NCBI RefSeq assembly: GCF_004795105.1
Contig: NZ_SSBL01000010.1
Span: 62,001 to 126,000 of the forward strand
Length of the DNA: 64,000 bases
Direction of reading: 5' to 3'
DNA from: Streptomyces sp. A0642
Lineage (GTDB): Bacteria; Actinomycetota; Actinomycetes; Streptomycetales; Streptomycetaceae
Part shown: positions 43,615-51,159 of the stretch, piece after piece
How positions within the stretch are numbered: position 1 is the first letter of the stretch
How the letters are laid out: each line of letters opens with the position of its first letter
Notes under the pieces: generated by a model
The model's input: the letters and a program-made list of their open reading frames with translations, nothing else
Database searches by the model: none
What the model was told of the DNA's origin: nothing
Made by a program: the position numbers and the translations under genes

Positions 43615-44718
43615 CTACGCGTCGTCGTCGCCGGGCCGGTGCACGTACCGCAGGACGCCCCACATGGATCGCTCGTGTGCGGCGTCCTGCGCCGTTTCCC
43701 GCCCCGGCTCCCCCGGCGTGCGACAGCCCTCCAGCTCCTTGCGCAGGGCCTGGGCGTCGATCCCGGAACCGATCAGCACCAGCCGGGTCAGCCGCTGCTC
43801 GCCGCGGGCCCAGGGCCTGGGGGCGAACCGCAGGAACCTGCCGACGGCGTGCACCCCGTACGCGTGGTCCGCGTCGCCCGCGCCGAAGTCGACGTAGCCC
43901 TTGATCCGGTAGAGACCGCCCGGCCGGGAGTCCAGGAACTCCATGAGCCGGCGGGGATCCATCGGCACATCGGAGGTGAAGTCGACGCTCTCGTACGCCG
44001 TGTGCAGATGCTCCGCGTGCTCCTCGCCGGCCTCCCGCGCCCGCTCCTCCAGGTACAGGTCCTCGAAGGTGAGCTGCCGCGCCTTCTCCTCACCGTCGGG
44101 CCGCAGTGCCGGGTCGAAGAGCAGCTCCGGGTCGACGCGTCCGTACGTGGCGGGCACGACCGCCGCCACGCTGCCGGTCGCCGCGACGGCCTCCCGGATG
44201 CGCGCCTGTTCCCCGTCCCCGGCCCGGTCCGTCTTGTTCAGCACGACGAGGTCGGCGACGGCGAGATGGCGGTCGATCTCCGGGTGGCGCCGACGGGTGG
44301 CCCCGAACTCGGCGGCGTCGACCACCTCGACCAGTCCCCCGTACAGGATGTGCGGGTTGTCGCTGGCCAGGAGCATCCGTACGAGCTCCTGGGGTTCCGC
44401 GAGGCCGCTCGCCTCGATGACGATCACGTCGAGGCGGGCGGACGGCCGGGTCAGCGTCTCCAGGTACGTGTCCAGTTCGCTCGCGTCGACCGCGCAGCAC
44501 AGACAGCCGCCGCCCAGCGAGACGGTCGAGCCGACCTGGCCGGAGACGGTCATGGCGTCGATCTCGATGGACCCGAAGTCGTTGACGATCACACCGATGC
44601 GGTTTCCGGCGCGATGGCGCAGGAGGTGGTTGAGCAGCGTCGTCTTGCCGGATCCGAGGAACCCCGCGAGAACGATGACGGGGATCTGCTGGGCGCGGGA
44701 CGGGGGCGACGCGTTCAA
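43615..44718 (-). CDS. CobW/COG0523 family GTPase, putative metal chaperone
   Basis: G3E-family GTPase of 367 residues. N-terminal GTPase domain: Walker A AGFLGSGKTTLLNHLL, metal-binding CxCC as GGCLCCAVD, IEASGLAEP and NKTD. The C-terminal CobW domain follows (RPGGLYRIKGYVDF). Such proteins deliver zinc, cobalt or iron to target enzymes. The TTG at 44718 is chosen because AGGAAGG lies 6-7 nt upstream and the protein then starts at MNASPPSRAQQIPV. It follows the citrate synthase gene by 19 bp; the link is not obvious. Confidence 0.9.
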   Translation of the reverse strand: MNASPPSRAQQIPVIVLAGFLGSGKTTLLNHLLRHRAGNRIGVIVNDFGSIEIDAMTVSGQVGSTVSLGGGCLCCAVDASELDTYLETLTRPSARLDVIVIEASGLAEPQELVRMLLASDNPHILYGGLVEVVDAAEFGATRRRHPEIDRHLAVADLVVLNKTDRAGDGEQARIREAVAATGSVAAVVPATYGRVDPELLFDPALRPDGEEKARQLTFEDLYLEERAREAGEEHAEHLHTAYESVDFTSDVPMDPRRLMEFLDSRPGGLYRIKGYVDFGAGDADHAYGVHAVGRFLRFAPRPWARGEQRLTRLVLIGSGIDAQALRKELEGCRTPGEPGRETAQDAAHERSMWGVLRYVHRPGDDDA

Positions 44719-44737
44719 CGGAGACCTTCCTGCGGTG

Positions 44738-45898
44738 TCACACGGCCGGGACCGGCTGGGGCGGGGGCGGGCCGACGTAGCGGGCCGCCGGGCGGATGAT
44801 CTTCGAGTCCTCCGCCTGCTCCAGGATATTGGCGCTCCAGCCGACCACCCGCGCCGCGCAGAAGGTCGGGGTGAACATCTCGCGCGGCAGTCCGCAGAGC
44901 TCCATGACCACTCCTGCGTAGAACTCCACGTTGGTGTGCAGTTCGCGCCCCGGCTTGAGCTCGGCGAGGATCGCCTCGACCTGCCGTTCCACCTCCACGG
45001 CGAAGTCCACGAGCGGGCCGCCGAAGCCCTGGGCGATGGACCGCAGCATGCGGGAGCGCGGGTCCTCCGTGCGGTAGACCGGGTGCCCGAAGCCCATGAT
45101 CCGGTCGCCGGCGAGGACGCGCTCGCGGATCCAGCCGTCGATGCGGTCGGGGGTGCCGATGGCATCGAGGGTGTCGAGGGCGCGGCTGGGCGCACCGCCG
45201 TGCAGCGGCCCGGAGAGAGCGCCGACGGCGGCCACCAGGCAGGCGGCGAGGTCCGCGCCGGTGGAGGCCACGACGCGGCCGGTGAAGGTCGAGGCGTTGA
45301 AGCCGTGGTCGACGGTGGAGATCAGGTACCGCTCGACGGCCCTGACCCGGTCGGCGTCCGGTACGGACCCGGTCAGCATGTAGAGGTAGTTCGCGGCGTG
45401 CGGCAGGTCGTCGCGCGGCTCCACCGGTTCGAGGCCCTGCCCGAGCCGGTACAGAGCGGTCAGCACGGTGGGGACGGCGGCACACGCGGTCAGGGCGTCG
45501 GCGCGGCGCCGCCCGGCGTCGATGTCGTACACGGGCCGGAATCCGGCCGAGGCGCCGAGCAGGGAGAGAGCCGTGCGCAGCCCCGCGAGCGGACCTGATG
45601 CGGCGCCCGCCCGCGCTATGGCGGGCAGGGCGTCACGGACCTCGGCGGGCAGGCGGCGCAGCCGGGCGGTGCGGGCGGCGAAGTCGGCGCGGGCCGCCGG
45701 ACTGGGCAGCTCCCCCTCGGTCATGAGGTACCAGACGTCCTCGAAGCTGCGGCTCTGCGCCAGCTCGATCGCCGAGTACTGGCGGTAGTGGTAGAAGCCC
45801 TCGCGGCCCCGGACGTCACCGAGTGCGGTGTCGGTGACGACGACGCCCGCAAGGCCCCGGGGGATGTCGAGATGTGGTGTGGCTGTGGTGGTCGTCAT
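44738..45898 (-). CDS. Citrate synthase family protein
   Basis: Condenses oxaloacetate with acetyl-CoA or a homologue; 386 residues. Substrate-binding and catalytic histidines are visible: H198 in STVDHGFNAST, H233 in GPLHGGAPS and H272 in MGFGHPVYRTEDPR. The residue at the catalytic aspartate position is glutamate, E325 in HTNVEFYAGV. The tail RVVGWSANILEQ matches the family. The ATG at 45898 has a perfect GGAGGAAG ribosome-binding site. It is divergent from the HTH-citrate synthase gene. Methylcitrate or another substrate is possible. Confidence 0.92.
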   Translation of the reverse strand: MTTTTATPHLDIPRGLAGVVVTDTALGDVRGREGFYHYRQYSAIELAQSRSFEDVWYLMTEGELPSPAARADFAARTARLRRLPAEVRDALPAIARAGAASGPLAGLRTALSLLGASAGFRPVYDIDAGRRRADALTACAAVPTVLTALYRLGQGLEPVEPRDDLPHAANYLYMLTGSVPDADRVRAVERYLISTVDHGFNASTFTGRVVASTGADLAACLVAAVGALSGPLHGGAPSRALDTLDAIGTPDRIDGWIRERVLAGDRIMGFGHPVYRTEDPRSRMLRSIAQGFGGPLVDFAVEVERQVEAILAELKPGRELHTNVEFYAGVVMELCGLPREMFTPTFCAARVVGWSANILEQAEDSKIIRPAARYVGPPPPQPVPAV

Positions 45899-45965
45899 TG
45901 CTTCCTCCATGGACCTTGCGCCGGGTGGTGTGCGTTCCGGCGATTGACCTGTGGCACCTTCTGGC

Positions 45966-46020
45966 ATTGATTCGACTGTCCATGCTTGACTTGAGTTCTG
46001 TCAATGTTGATTGAATCAAT
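45966..46020. promoter_or_regulatory. AT-rich operator-like dyads between the divergent citrate synthase genes
   Basis: ATTGATTC at 45966-45973 faces GAATCAAT at 46013-46020; between them lie TCAATGTTGA (46001-46010) and the palindrome TTGATTGAATCAA (46007-46019). On the minus strand TTGACA (45999-46004) could be a -35 box for the 45898 gene. The cluster of TTGA-type half-sites stands out in this GC-rich DNA. Confidence 0.6.
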
Positions 46021-47316
46021 ATGGATACGGTGGACAACATGACGGATCAAGCAGACGCCGCCGGCCTCACCGGCTCCCCGGGCCCACGGCTCACCACGCG
46101 GGAGACGGCGGAACGCCTGGGCGTGAAGCCCGAGACGGTGTACGCGTACGTGAGCCGGGGCCAGCTCAGCAGCAACCGCGCCCCGGGGGGGCGGGGGAGC
46201 ACGTTCGACGCGGCGGAGGTCGACGCCCTCGCGCGGCGCACCGGGCGCAGGGAACCCGCCGCCGCGGCCGGAGCCCTGTCGTTCCCGACCGGCATCACGC
46301 TCATCGGCGGGGACCGGTACTTCTTCCGGGGCGTGGACGCCATGGAGCTGGCCCGGCGATACGCGTACGAGGAGGTCGCGGAGTGGCTCTGGACCGGGGA
46401 ACTCCGGCCCGGCATCCGCTTCACGGCGCCGGCCGAGGCGCTCGCCGCGGCCCGCCGGGCGGTCGGTGCGCTGCCGTCGCACTCCGGGTCCACGGACCGG
46501 CTGCGGGTGGCCGTCGTCGCGGCGGCGACGGCGGACCCGCTTCGGTTCGATTTGGCGCGGGAGGCGGTTCTGGGGGGTGCCCGGAGTCTGATCCCGACCC
46601 TGGTGGCAGCGCTGCCCACGGTCGCGGAGGGCGACGGAGGGGACGACGCGTCCGCCGGGCTGGCGCGTCAACTATGGCCGAAACTCACCGGGCTCCCGGC
46701 CGACGAGGCGTCCCTGGCCGTCCTGGACACCGCACTGGGCCTGCTGATCGACCACGATCTGGCCGCCTCCACCCTCGCGGCGCGGGTCGCCGCCTCCGCC
46801 CGCGCCCATCCGTACGCCGTGGTCTCAGCGGGCCTCGGGGTGCTGGAGGGCCCCCTGCACGGTGCCGCGAGCGGGCTGGCGCACCGTATGCTGACCGAGG
46901 TCCTGGAGCGGGGCGGAGCGGCCCCGGTGGTCGCGGACCATCTGCGCAGCGGACGCCGGGTGCCGGGACTCGGGCACCGGCTCTACACCGGCGAGGACCC
47001 CCGGGCCCGCACCCTGTTCGACCTGCTCGCCGGGGTGCCACGGGCCGCGCCCGCCCTGGCCGCCGCCCGCGACATCGTCGCCACGACCGCCCGGCACACG
47101 CCGCTGCACGCCAATGTCGACCTGGCGCTCGCCGTCCTGTCCGTCTCCTCGGGCATGGCCGTGGAAGCGGGAGAGACGGTGTTCGCGGTGGCCCGCACGG
47201 CCGGCTGGATCGCCCACGCCCTGGAGGAGTACGGGGAGCGTCCGCTGCGGATGCGCCCCAGCGGCCAGTACACCGGTCCCCAACCGCCCCAGCCGCTGCC
47301 CGTCGCCTCGCAATAG
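46021..47316 (+). CDS. Citrate synthase-like protein with N-terminal DNA-binding domain
   Basis: Protein of 431 residues. Residues about 23-72 form a helix-turn-helix of the MerR/excisionase type (LTTRETAERLGVKPETVYAY, then a wing GRGSTF and AEVDAL). The rest is a citrate synthase fold with conserved residues H280 (EGPLHGAAS), H319 (GLGHRLYTGEDPR) and D367 (HANVDLALAVL). It may be a catalytic enzyme, a carboxylate- or CoA-sensing regulator, or both. The first ATG abuts the palindrome with no room for a ribosome-binding site, so either a leaderless message or the ATG at 46039 is used. Confidence 0.88.
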   Translation: MDTVDNMTDQADAAGLTGSPGPRLTTRETAERLGVKPETVYAYVSRGQLSSNRAPGGRGSTFDAAEVDALARRTGRREPAAAAGALSFPTGITLIGGDRYFFRGVDAMELARRYAYEEVAEWLWTGELRPGIRFTAPAEALAAARRAVGALPSHSGSTDRLRVAVVAAATADPLRFDLAREAVLGGARSLIPTLVAALPTVAEGDGGDDASAGLARQLWPKLTGLPADEASLAVLDTALGLLIDHDLAASTLAARVAASARAHPYAVVSAGLGVLEGPLHGAASGLAHRMLTEVLERGGAAPVVADHLRSGRRVPGLGHRLYTGEDPRARTLFDLLAGVPRAAPALAAARDIVATTARHTPLHANVDLALAVLSVSSGMAVEAGETVFAVARTAGWIAHALEEYGERPLRMRPSGQYTGPQPPQPLPVASQ

Positions 47317-47345
47317 ACGATTCTCTTAGCGCAAATCAGCGACGA

Positions 47346-48365
47346 TCAGCGGGAAGCGCTGCGCGGGGGCTGCGCCGTCGAGCCGCGCACGACGAGCTCC
47401 GGCTCGAAGAGGAGTTCGTCGGACGGGACCTTGCGGCCGCCGATCTGCACGGAGAGCAGTTCGACGGCGGCCCGCCCCATGGCCTCGATCGGCTGGCGCA
47501 CGGTCGTCAGCGGCGGCTCGGTGCAGTTCATGAACGCCGAGTCGTCGTAGCCCACGACGGAGACGTCCTCGGGGACCGAGAGGCCCCGGCGGCGCGCCGC
47601 CCGGACCGCTCCCAGGGCGAGCGGGTCGCTGGCGCAGATGAAGCCGGTGACCCCCTCCCCCAGGAGCCGCGTGGCCGCCGCCTGTCCGCCTTCCAGCGAG
47701 AACATCGCCCGGGCCACCCACGCGTCGGGGATGGTGGCGCCGGCCGCCTCGGCGAGCGCCCGGGCGGCGGCCAGCTTGCGCTGCGAGGGCATGTGGTCGG
47801 AGGGGCCGAGCACCAGACCGATGCGCTCGTGGCCCAGCGACACCAGATGACGCCACGCCTGCTCGACGGCCACGGAGTCGTCGCAGGAGACGCAGGGGAA
47901 GCCGAGGTGGGCGATGGCCGCGTTGATCAGGACGACGGGGATCTTGCGGTCGGCCAGCACCTTGTAATGGTCGTGCGGGGCGTCGGCCTGGGCGTAGAGC
48001 CCGCCGGCGAAGACCACGCCCGAGACCTGCTGCTGGAGCAGCAGCTCGACGTAGTCCGCCTCGGAGACCCCGCCCTTGGTCTGGGTGCACAGCACGGGGG
48101 TCAGGCCCTGCTGCGCGAGTGCGCCGCCGACCACCTCGGCGAAGGCCGGGAAGATCGGGTTCTGCAGCTCTGGGAGGACCAGGCCCACCAGGCGGGCCCG
48201 CTCACCGCGCAGCTGGGTCGGGCGCTCGTAACCGAGGACGTCCAGCGCGGACAGAACGGCCTGCCGGGTGGCGTCGGAGACGCCCGGCTTGCCGTTGAGT
48301 ACCCGGCTGACCGTGGCCTCGCTGACCCCAACCTTCTGTGCCACCTGAGCAAGTCGTCGCGTCAT
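47346..48365 (-). CDS. LacI family transcription regulator
   Basis: Repressor-type protein of 339 residues. The N-terminal LacI helix-turn-helix (residues about 4-50) reads RLAQVAQKVGVSEATVSRVLNGKPGVS, followed by a periplasmic-binding-type effector domain (VGLVLPELQNPIFPAFAEVV, DVSVVGYDDSAF). The sugar or other effector is unknown. The ATG at 48365 abuts three GCGCAAG repeats, and TTAGCGCAA occurs both there and just beyond the 3' end (47326-47334), suggesting autoregulation. No sugar genes are adjacent. Confidence 0.93.
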   Translation of the reverse strand: MTRRLAQVAQKVGVSEATVSRVLNGKPGVSDATRQAVLSALDVLGYERPTQLRGERARLVGLVLPELQNPIFPAFAEVVGGALAQQGLTPVLCTQTKGGVSEADYVELLLQQQVSGVVFAGGLYAQADAPHDHYKVLADRKIPVVLINAAIAHLGFPCVSCDDSVAVEQAWRHLVSLGHERIGLVLGPSDHMPSQRKLAAARALAEAAGATIPDAWVARAMFSLEGGQAAATRLLGEGVTGFICASDPLALGAVRAARRRGLSVPEDVSVVGYDDSAFMNCTEPPLTTVRQPIEAMGRAAVELLSVQIGGRKVPSDELLFEPELVVRGSTAQPPRSASR

Positions 48366-48367
48366 GT

Positions 48368-48394
48368 GCGCAAGATTAGCGCAAGAAGCGCAAG
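48368..48394 (-). promoter_or_regulatory. Three GCGCAAG repeats at the lacI-family gene start
   Basis: Copies at 48368-48374, 48379-48385 and 48388-48394; the middle one extends to TTAGCGCAA. The same nonamer recurs at 47326-47334 after the gene. CG-centred TTGCGCAA-like sites are usual for Streptomyces LacI regulators. Confidence 0.55.
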
Positions 48395-48441
48395 CCGATT
48401 GCGTGGAGTGGGAAACGAGACGAATTTCGGAAAGCACCGGA

Positions 48442-50109
48442 ATGCCCTCTACCGTTCATACGATGAGCGCCCCACCGCCCACGACCAGGAGACCGCGAAG
48501 GCTCGGCTGGCCCCAGCGGGTCTTCTCGCAGGTGCTGCTGATGCAGCTGGCCATCGCCACCGGCGTCACCGTACTCGCCACCGGCCTCTTTCTGGCACCC
48601 CTCAGCGCCCAACTCGACGACCAGGCGATGCGCCGGGCCCTGTCGATCGCGCAGAGCACGGCCGCCCAGCCGCAGATCGCCGAGGCCCTGCTCACCACCG
48701 ACGCGACGCCCCATGGCCCGGTGCAGGCCGCCGCGGAGCGGATCAGGCGGGCCACGGACGCCGAGTACGTCGTCGTGATGGACCGCCGAGGGGTGCGCTG
48801 GTCCCATCCCGACGGTGCCCGGATCGGGCAGGTCGTCTCCACCGATCCCGGCAGGGCGCTCCAGGGGCGCGAGGTGATGGAGATCGACAGCGGCACGCTC
48901 GGACGCTCGGCCCGGGGCAAGGTGCCGTTGCGCGACGCGTCCGGCCACATCGCCGGCGCGGTCTCCGTCGGGATCGCGTACGACAACGTCCGCGCCCGGC
49001 TCCTCGCGGCGATCCCCGGCCTGCTCGCCTACGCGGGCGGGGCGCTCGCGGTGGGTGCGCTGGCCGCCTATCTGATCTCCCGGCGCCTGCAGCGCCAGAC
49101 CCACGACCTGGCCTTCTCCGACATCGCCGCGCTGCTGACGGAGCGCGAGGCCATGCTGCACAGCATCCGGGAAGGGGTCGTCGCACTCGACCGCGGCGGC
49201 CGCATCCGCCTGCTGAACGACGAGGCGCAGCGGCTCCTCGGGGTCGGGTCCGAGGCTTCGGGCCGTCCGCTGGCCGAGGTGTTCGGCACCGGGCGGACCG
49301 CCGACGTACTGGCCGGTGACGTGGCGGGCGAGGACCTGCTGACCGTGCGCGGCAGCCGGGTTCTGCTCGCCAACCGCATGCCGACGGCCGACGGAGGAGC
49401 CGTCGTCACGCTTCGCGACCGCACGGAGCTCGAACACCTCGGCCGCGAACTCGACTCCACCCGGGGGCTGATCGACGCGCTGCGCGCCCAGGACCACGAG
49501 CACGCCAACCGGCTCCACACGCTGCTCGGCCTCCTGGAGCTGGAGCTGCACGAGGACGCGCGGGAGTTCGTCACCGAAGTCGTCGGCGTCCACCGGGCCA
49601 CCGCGGAGCAGATCACCGAGAAGGTCCGTGACCCACTGCTCGCCGCGCTGCTGGTCGGCAAGGCGACGGTCGCCGCGGAGCGCGGGGTCGCGCTGCGTAT
49701 GGCGCCGGGCACCCTGCTCCCGGACCGGCTCGTCGACCCGCGCGGGCTGGTGACGGTCGTCGGCAACCTGGTCGACAACGCCCTGGACGCGGCCGTCGGA
49801 TCGGCCGGCGCCCTGATCGAGGTGGGCCTGCGGGCCGAGGACCGTACGGTGGTGCTGCGGGTGCGCGACAGCGGGCCCGGCATCCCGCCCGGCCAGCGGG
49901 AATCGATCTTCACGGAGGGCTGGTCGACCAAGGAACTTCCGGCGCACGGCAAGCGCGGCCTCGGCCTCGCGCTGGTGCGGCGGCTGGCCGAGCGGCAGGG
50001 TGGCAGCGTGACCGTGGCCCCCGCGGACGAGGGCGGGGCCGCGTTCACCGTCGTACTCCCCGAGGCCCTCTCCGAACCGGAATCCGACAAGGCGGGAGCG
50101 GCGCAGTGA
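48442..50109 (+). CDS. CitA/DcuS-type sensor histidine kinase
   Basis: Membrane sensor kinase of 555 residues, probably for citrate or a C4-dicarboxylate. TM1 (about 30-52), an extracytoplasmic PAS-like domain (about 55-185, with PLRDASGHIAGAVSVGIAYD), TM2 (about 195-217), a cytoplasmic PAS (about 235-335), a Spo0B-like dimerisation box with H352 in QDHEHANRLHTLLGLLE, and a C-terminal ATPase (NLVDNALDAA, GKRGLGLALVRRL). The ATG at 48442 has a GGAAAG ribosome-binding site; an alternative is the ATG at 48463. The stop overlaps the regulator gene by four bases. Confidence 0.9.
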   Translation: MPSTVHTMSAPPPTTRRPRRLGWPQRVFSQVLLMQLAIATGVTVLATGLFLAPLSAQLDDQAMRRALSIAQSTAAQPQIAEALLTTDATPHGPVQAAAERIRRATDAEYVVVMDRRGVRWSHPDGARIGQVVSTDPGRALQGREVMEIDSGTLGRSARGKVPLRDASGHIAGAVSVGIAYDNVRARLLAAIPGLLAYAGGALAVGALAAYLISRRLQRQTHDLAFSDIAALLTEREAMLHSIREGVVALDRGGRIRLLNDEAQRLLGVGSEASGRPLAEVFGTGRTADVLAGDVAGEDLLTVRGSRVLLANRMPTADGGAVVTLRDRTELEHLGRELDSTRGLIDALRAQDHEHANRLHTLLGLLELELHEDAREFVTEVVGVHRATAEQITEKVRDPLLAALLVGKATVAAERGVALRMAPGTLLPDRLVDPRGLVTVVGNLVDNALDAAVGSAGALIEVGLRAEDRTVVLRVRDSGPGIPPGQRESIFTEGWSTKELPAHGKRGLGLALVRRLAERQGGSVTVAPADEGGAAFTVVLPEALSEPESDKAGAAQ

Positions 50110-50786
50110 TCGAGGTCCTGGTCGTCGACGACGACGTCCGTGTCGCACGGATCAACGCGGCCTACGTCTCGAAGGTGCCCGGCTTCCGGGTGGCCGCGCA
50201 GGCGCACTGCGCGGCCGACGCGCTCGCCGCGGTCGAGGCGGGGCCGGTGGACCTGATCCTGCTCGACCACTACATGCCCGACCGCAGCGGGCTGGATGTG
50301 GTGCGGGAACTGCGCAGCCTCGGCCACCGCACCGACGTGATCATGGTGACGGCCGCGCGCGATGTCGCCACGGTCCGGGAGGCCATGCGCCAGGGCGCGC
50401 TGCAGTACCTGGTGAAGCCGTTCACGTATGCGGGGCTGCGGACCAAGCTGGAGGCCTACGCCGCGCTCCGCCACACCCTGGAGAGCGGCGGCGAGGCGGA
50501 GCAGGGCGAGGTGGACCGCCTCTTCGGGGCCCTCTGGACGGCGGGCGAGCCCGATCTCCCCAAAGGACACTCGGCCACGACGGCCGAACTCGTCCGCACG
50601 GCACTCCGCGGCGCGGAGGGCCCCCTCTCCGCCCAGGAGATCGCGGACAGCGCGGGAATGAGCCGGCAGACGGCCCAGCGCTACCTCAAGCTGCTGGAGC
50701 GATCGGGACGCGTCCGGCTGACCCTGCGGTACGGCGAGACGGGGCGCCCCGAGCACCGCTATGCGTGGGTCACCGGCGGCCGGTGA
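50106..50786 (+). CDS. CitB/DcuR-type response regulator
   Basis: Regulator of 226 residues. The receiver domain carries D54 in LILLDHYMPDRSG and K in YLVKPFTYAG; the C-terminal helix-turn-helix (SAQEIADSAGMSRQTAQRYLKLLERSG) is typical of the CitB family. GTG start at 50106 overlaps the kinase stop (GTGA). A likely target is the convergent symporter operon at 51160-53225 or the nearby citrate synthase genes. Confidence 0.93.
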   Translation: MIEVLVVDDDVRVARINAAYVSKVPGFRVAAQAHCAADALAAVEAGPVDLILLDHYMPDRSGLDVVRELRSLGHRTDVIMVTAARDVATVREAMRQGALQYLVKPFTYAGLRTKLEAYAALRHTLESGGEAEQGEVDRLFGALWTAGEPDLPKGHSATTAELVRTALRGAEGPLSAQEIADSAGMSRQTAQRYLKLLERSGRVRLTLRYGETGRPEHRYAWVTGGR

Positions 50787-51159
50787 CCGTGGCGGCTCGG
50801 CCGGTGACCGTGACAGCGAGGCCGTGGCGGCGGCCGCCCTGCACCTGTCCCGTGGCGAGGTGCGGGAAACCGGTCTCAACGCCGCACTCATCGCGCTCGC
50901 CGCGGTGACGGCATGGCTCGCCCCGACCTGGTGAGTCGGGGGCGGATGCCGTGAGCGCGGACGGATGCGTCAGGCGGGGGAGCTGTCGGGCACGGGCAGA
51001 GCTGTCAGGCGGGGCGAATGCGTCAGGCACGGGCGGGGCTGTCAGGCCCCGGGCGGCGGCCCTGACCGTGGGCCGAGCCGTCAGCCGCAGGCTGCGTGAG
51101 CCCCGGTCGGCGCCTCCGCCCATGCCATCCCGGCCCGGCCTCCGGCATCGAGCCTGCGG
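50787..51159. other. 373-bp convergent spacer with a minisatellite and a possible gene tail
   Basis: Between the convergent response regulator and symporter genes. From 50824 to 50934 one frame reads VAAAALHLSRGEVRETGLNA and then a hydrophobic end LAPTW before a stop, resembling the tail of a membrane protein, but too short to identify. A tandem repeat fills 50969-51059. No clear terminator was seen. Confidence 0.5.
50969..51059. repeat. 18-19 bp imperfect tandem repeat, five copies
   Basis: Units starting at 50969, 50985, 51004, 51022 and 51041 each begin GTCAGGC or GTCGGGC and continue with a G-rich stretch ending in AGCT, ATGC or GGCT. Non-coding, in a convergent spacer. Confidence 0.8.

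Noticed and set aside
50824..50934. Short frame resembling the tail of a membrane protein
   Set aside because: Only 36 codons with no upstream body or ribosome-binding site; recorded in the spacer entry but not called as a gene.
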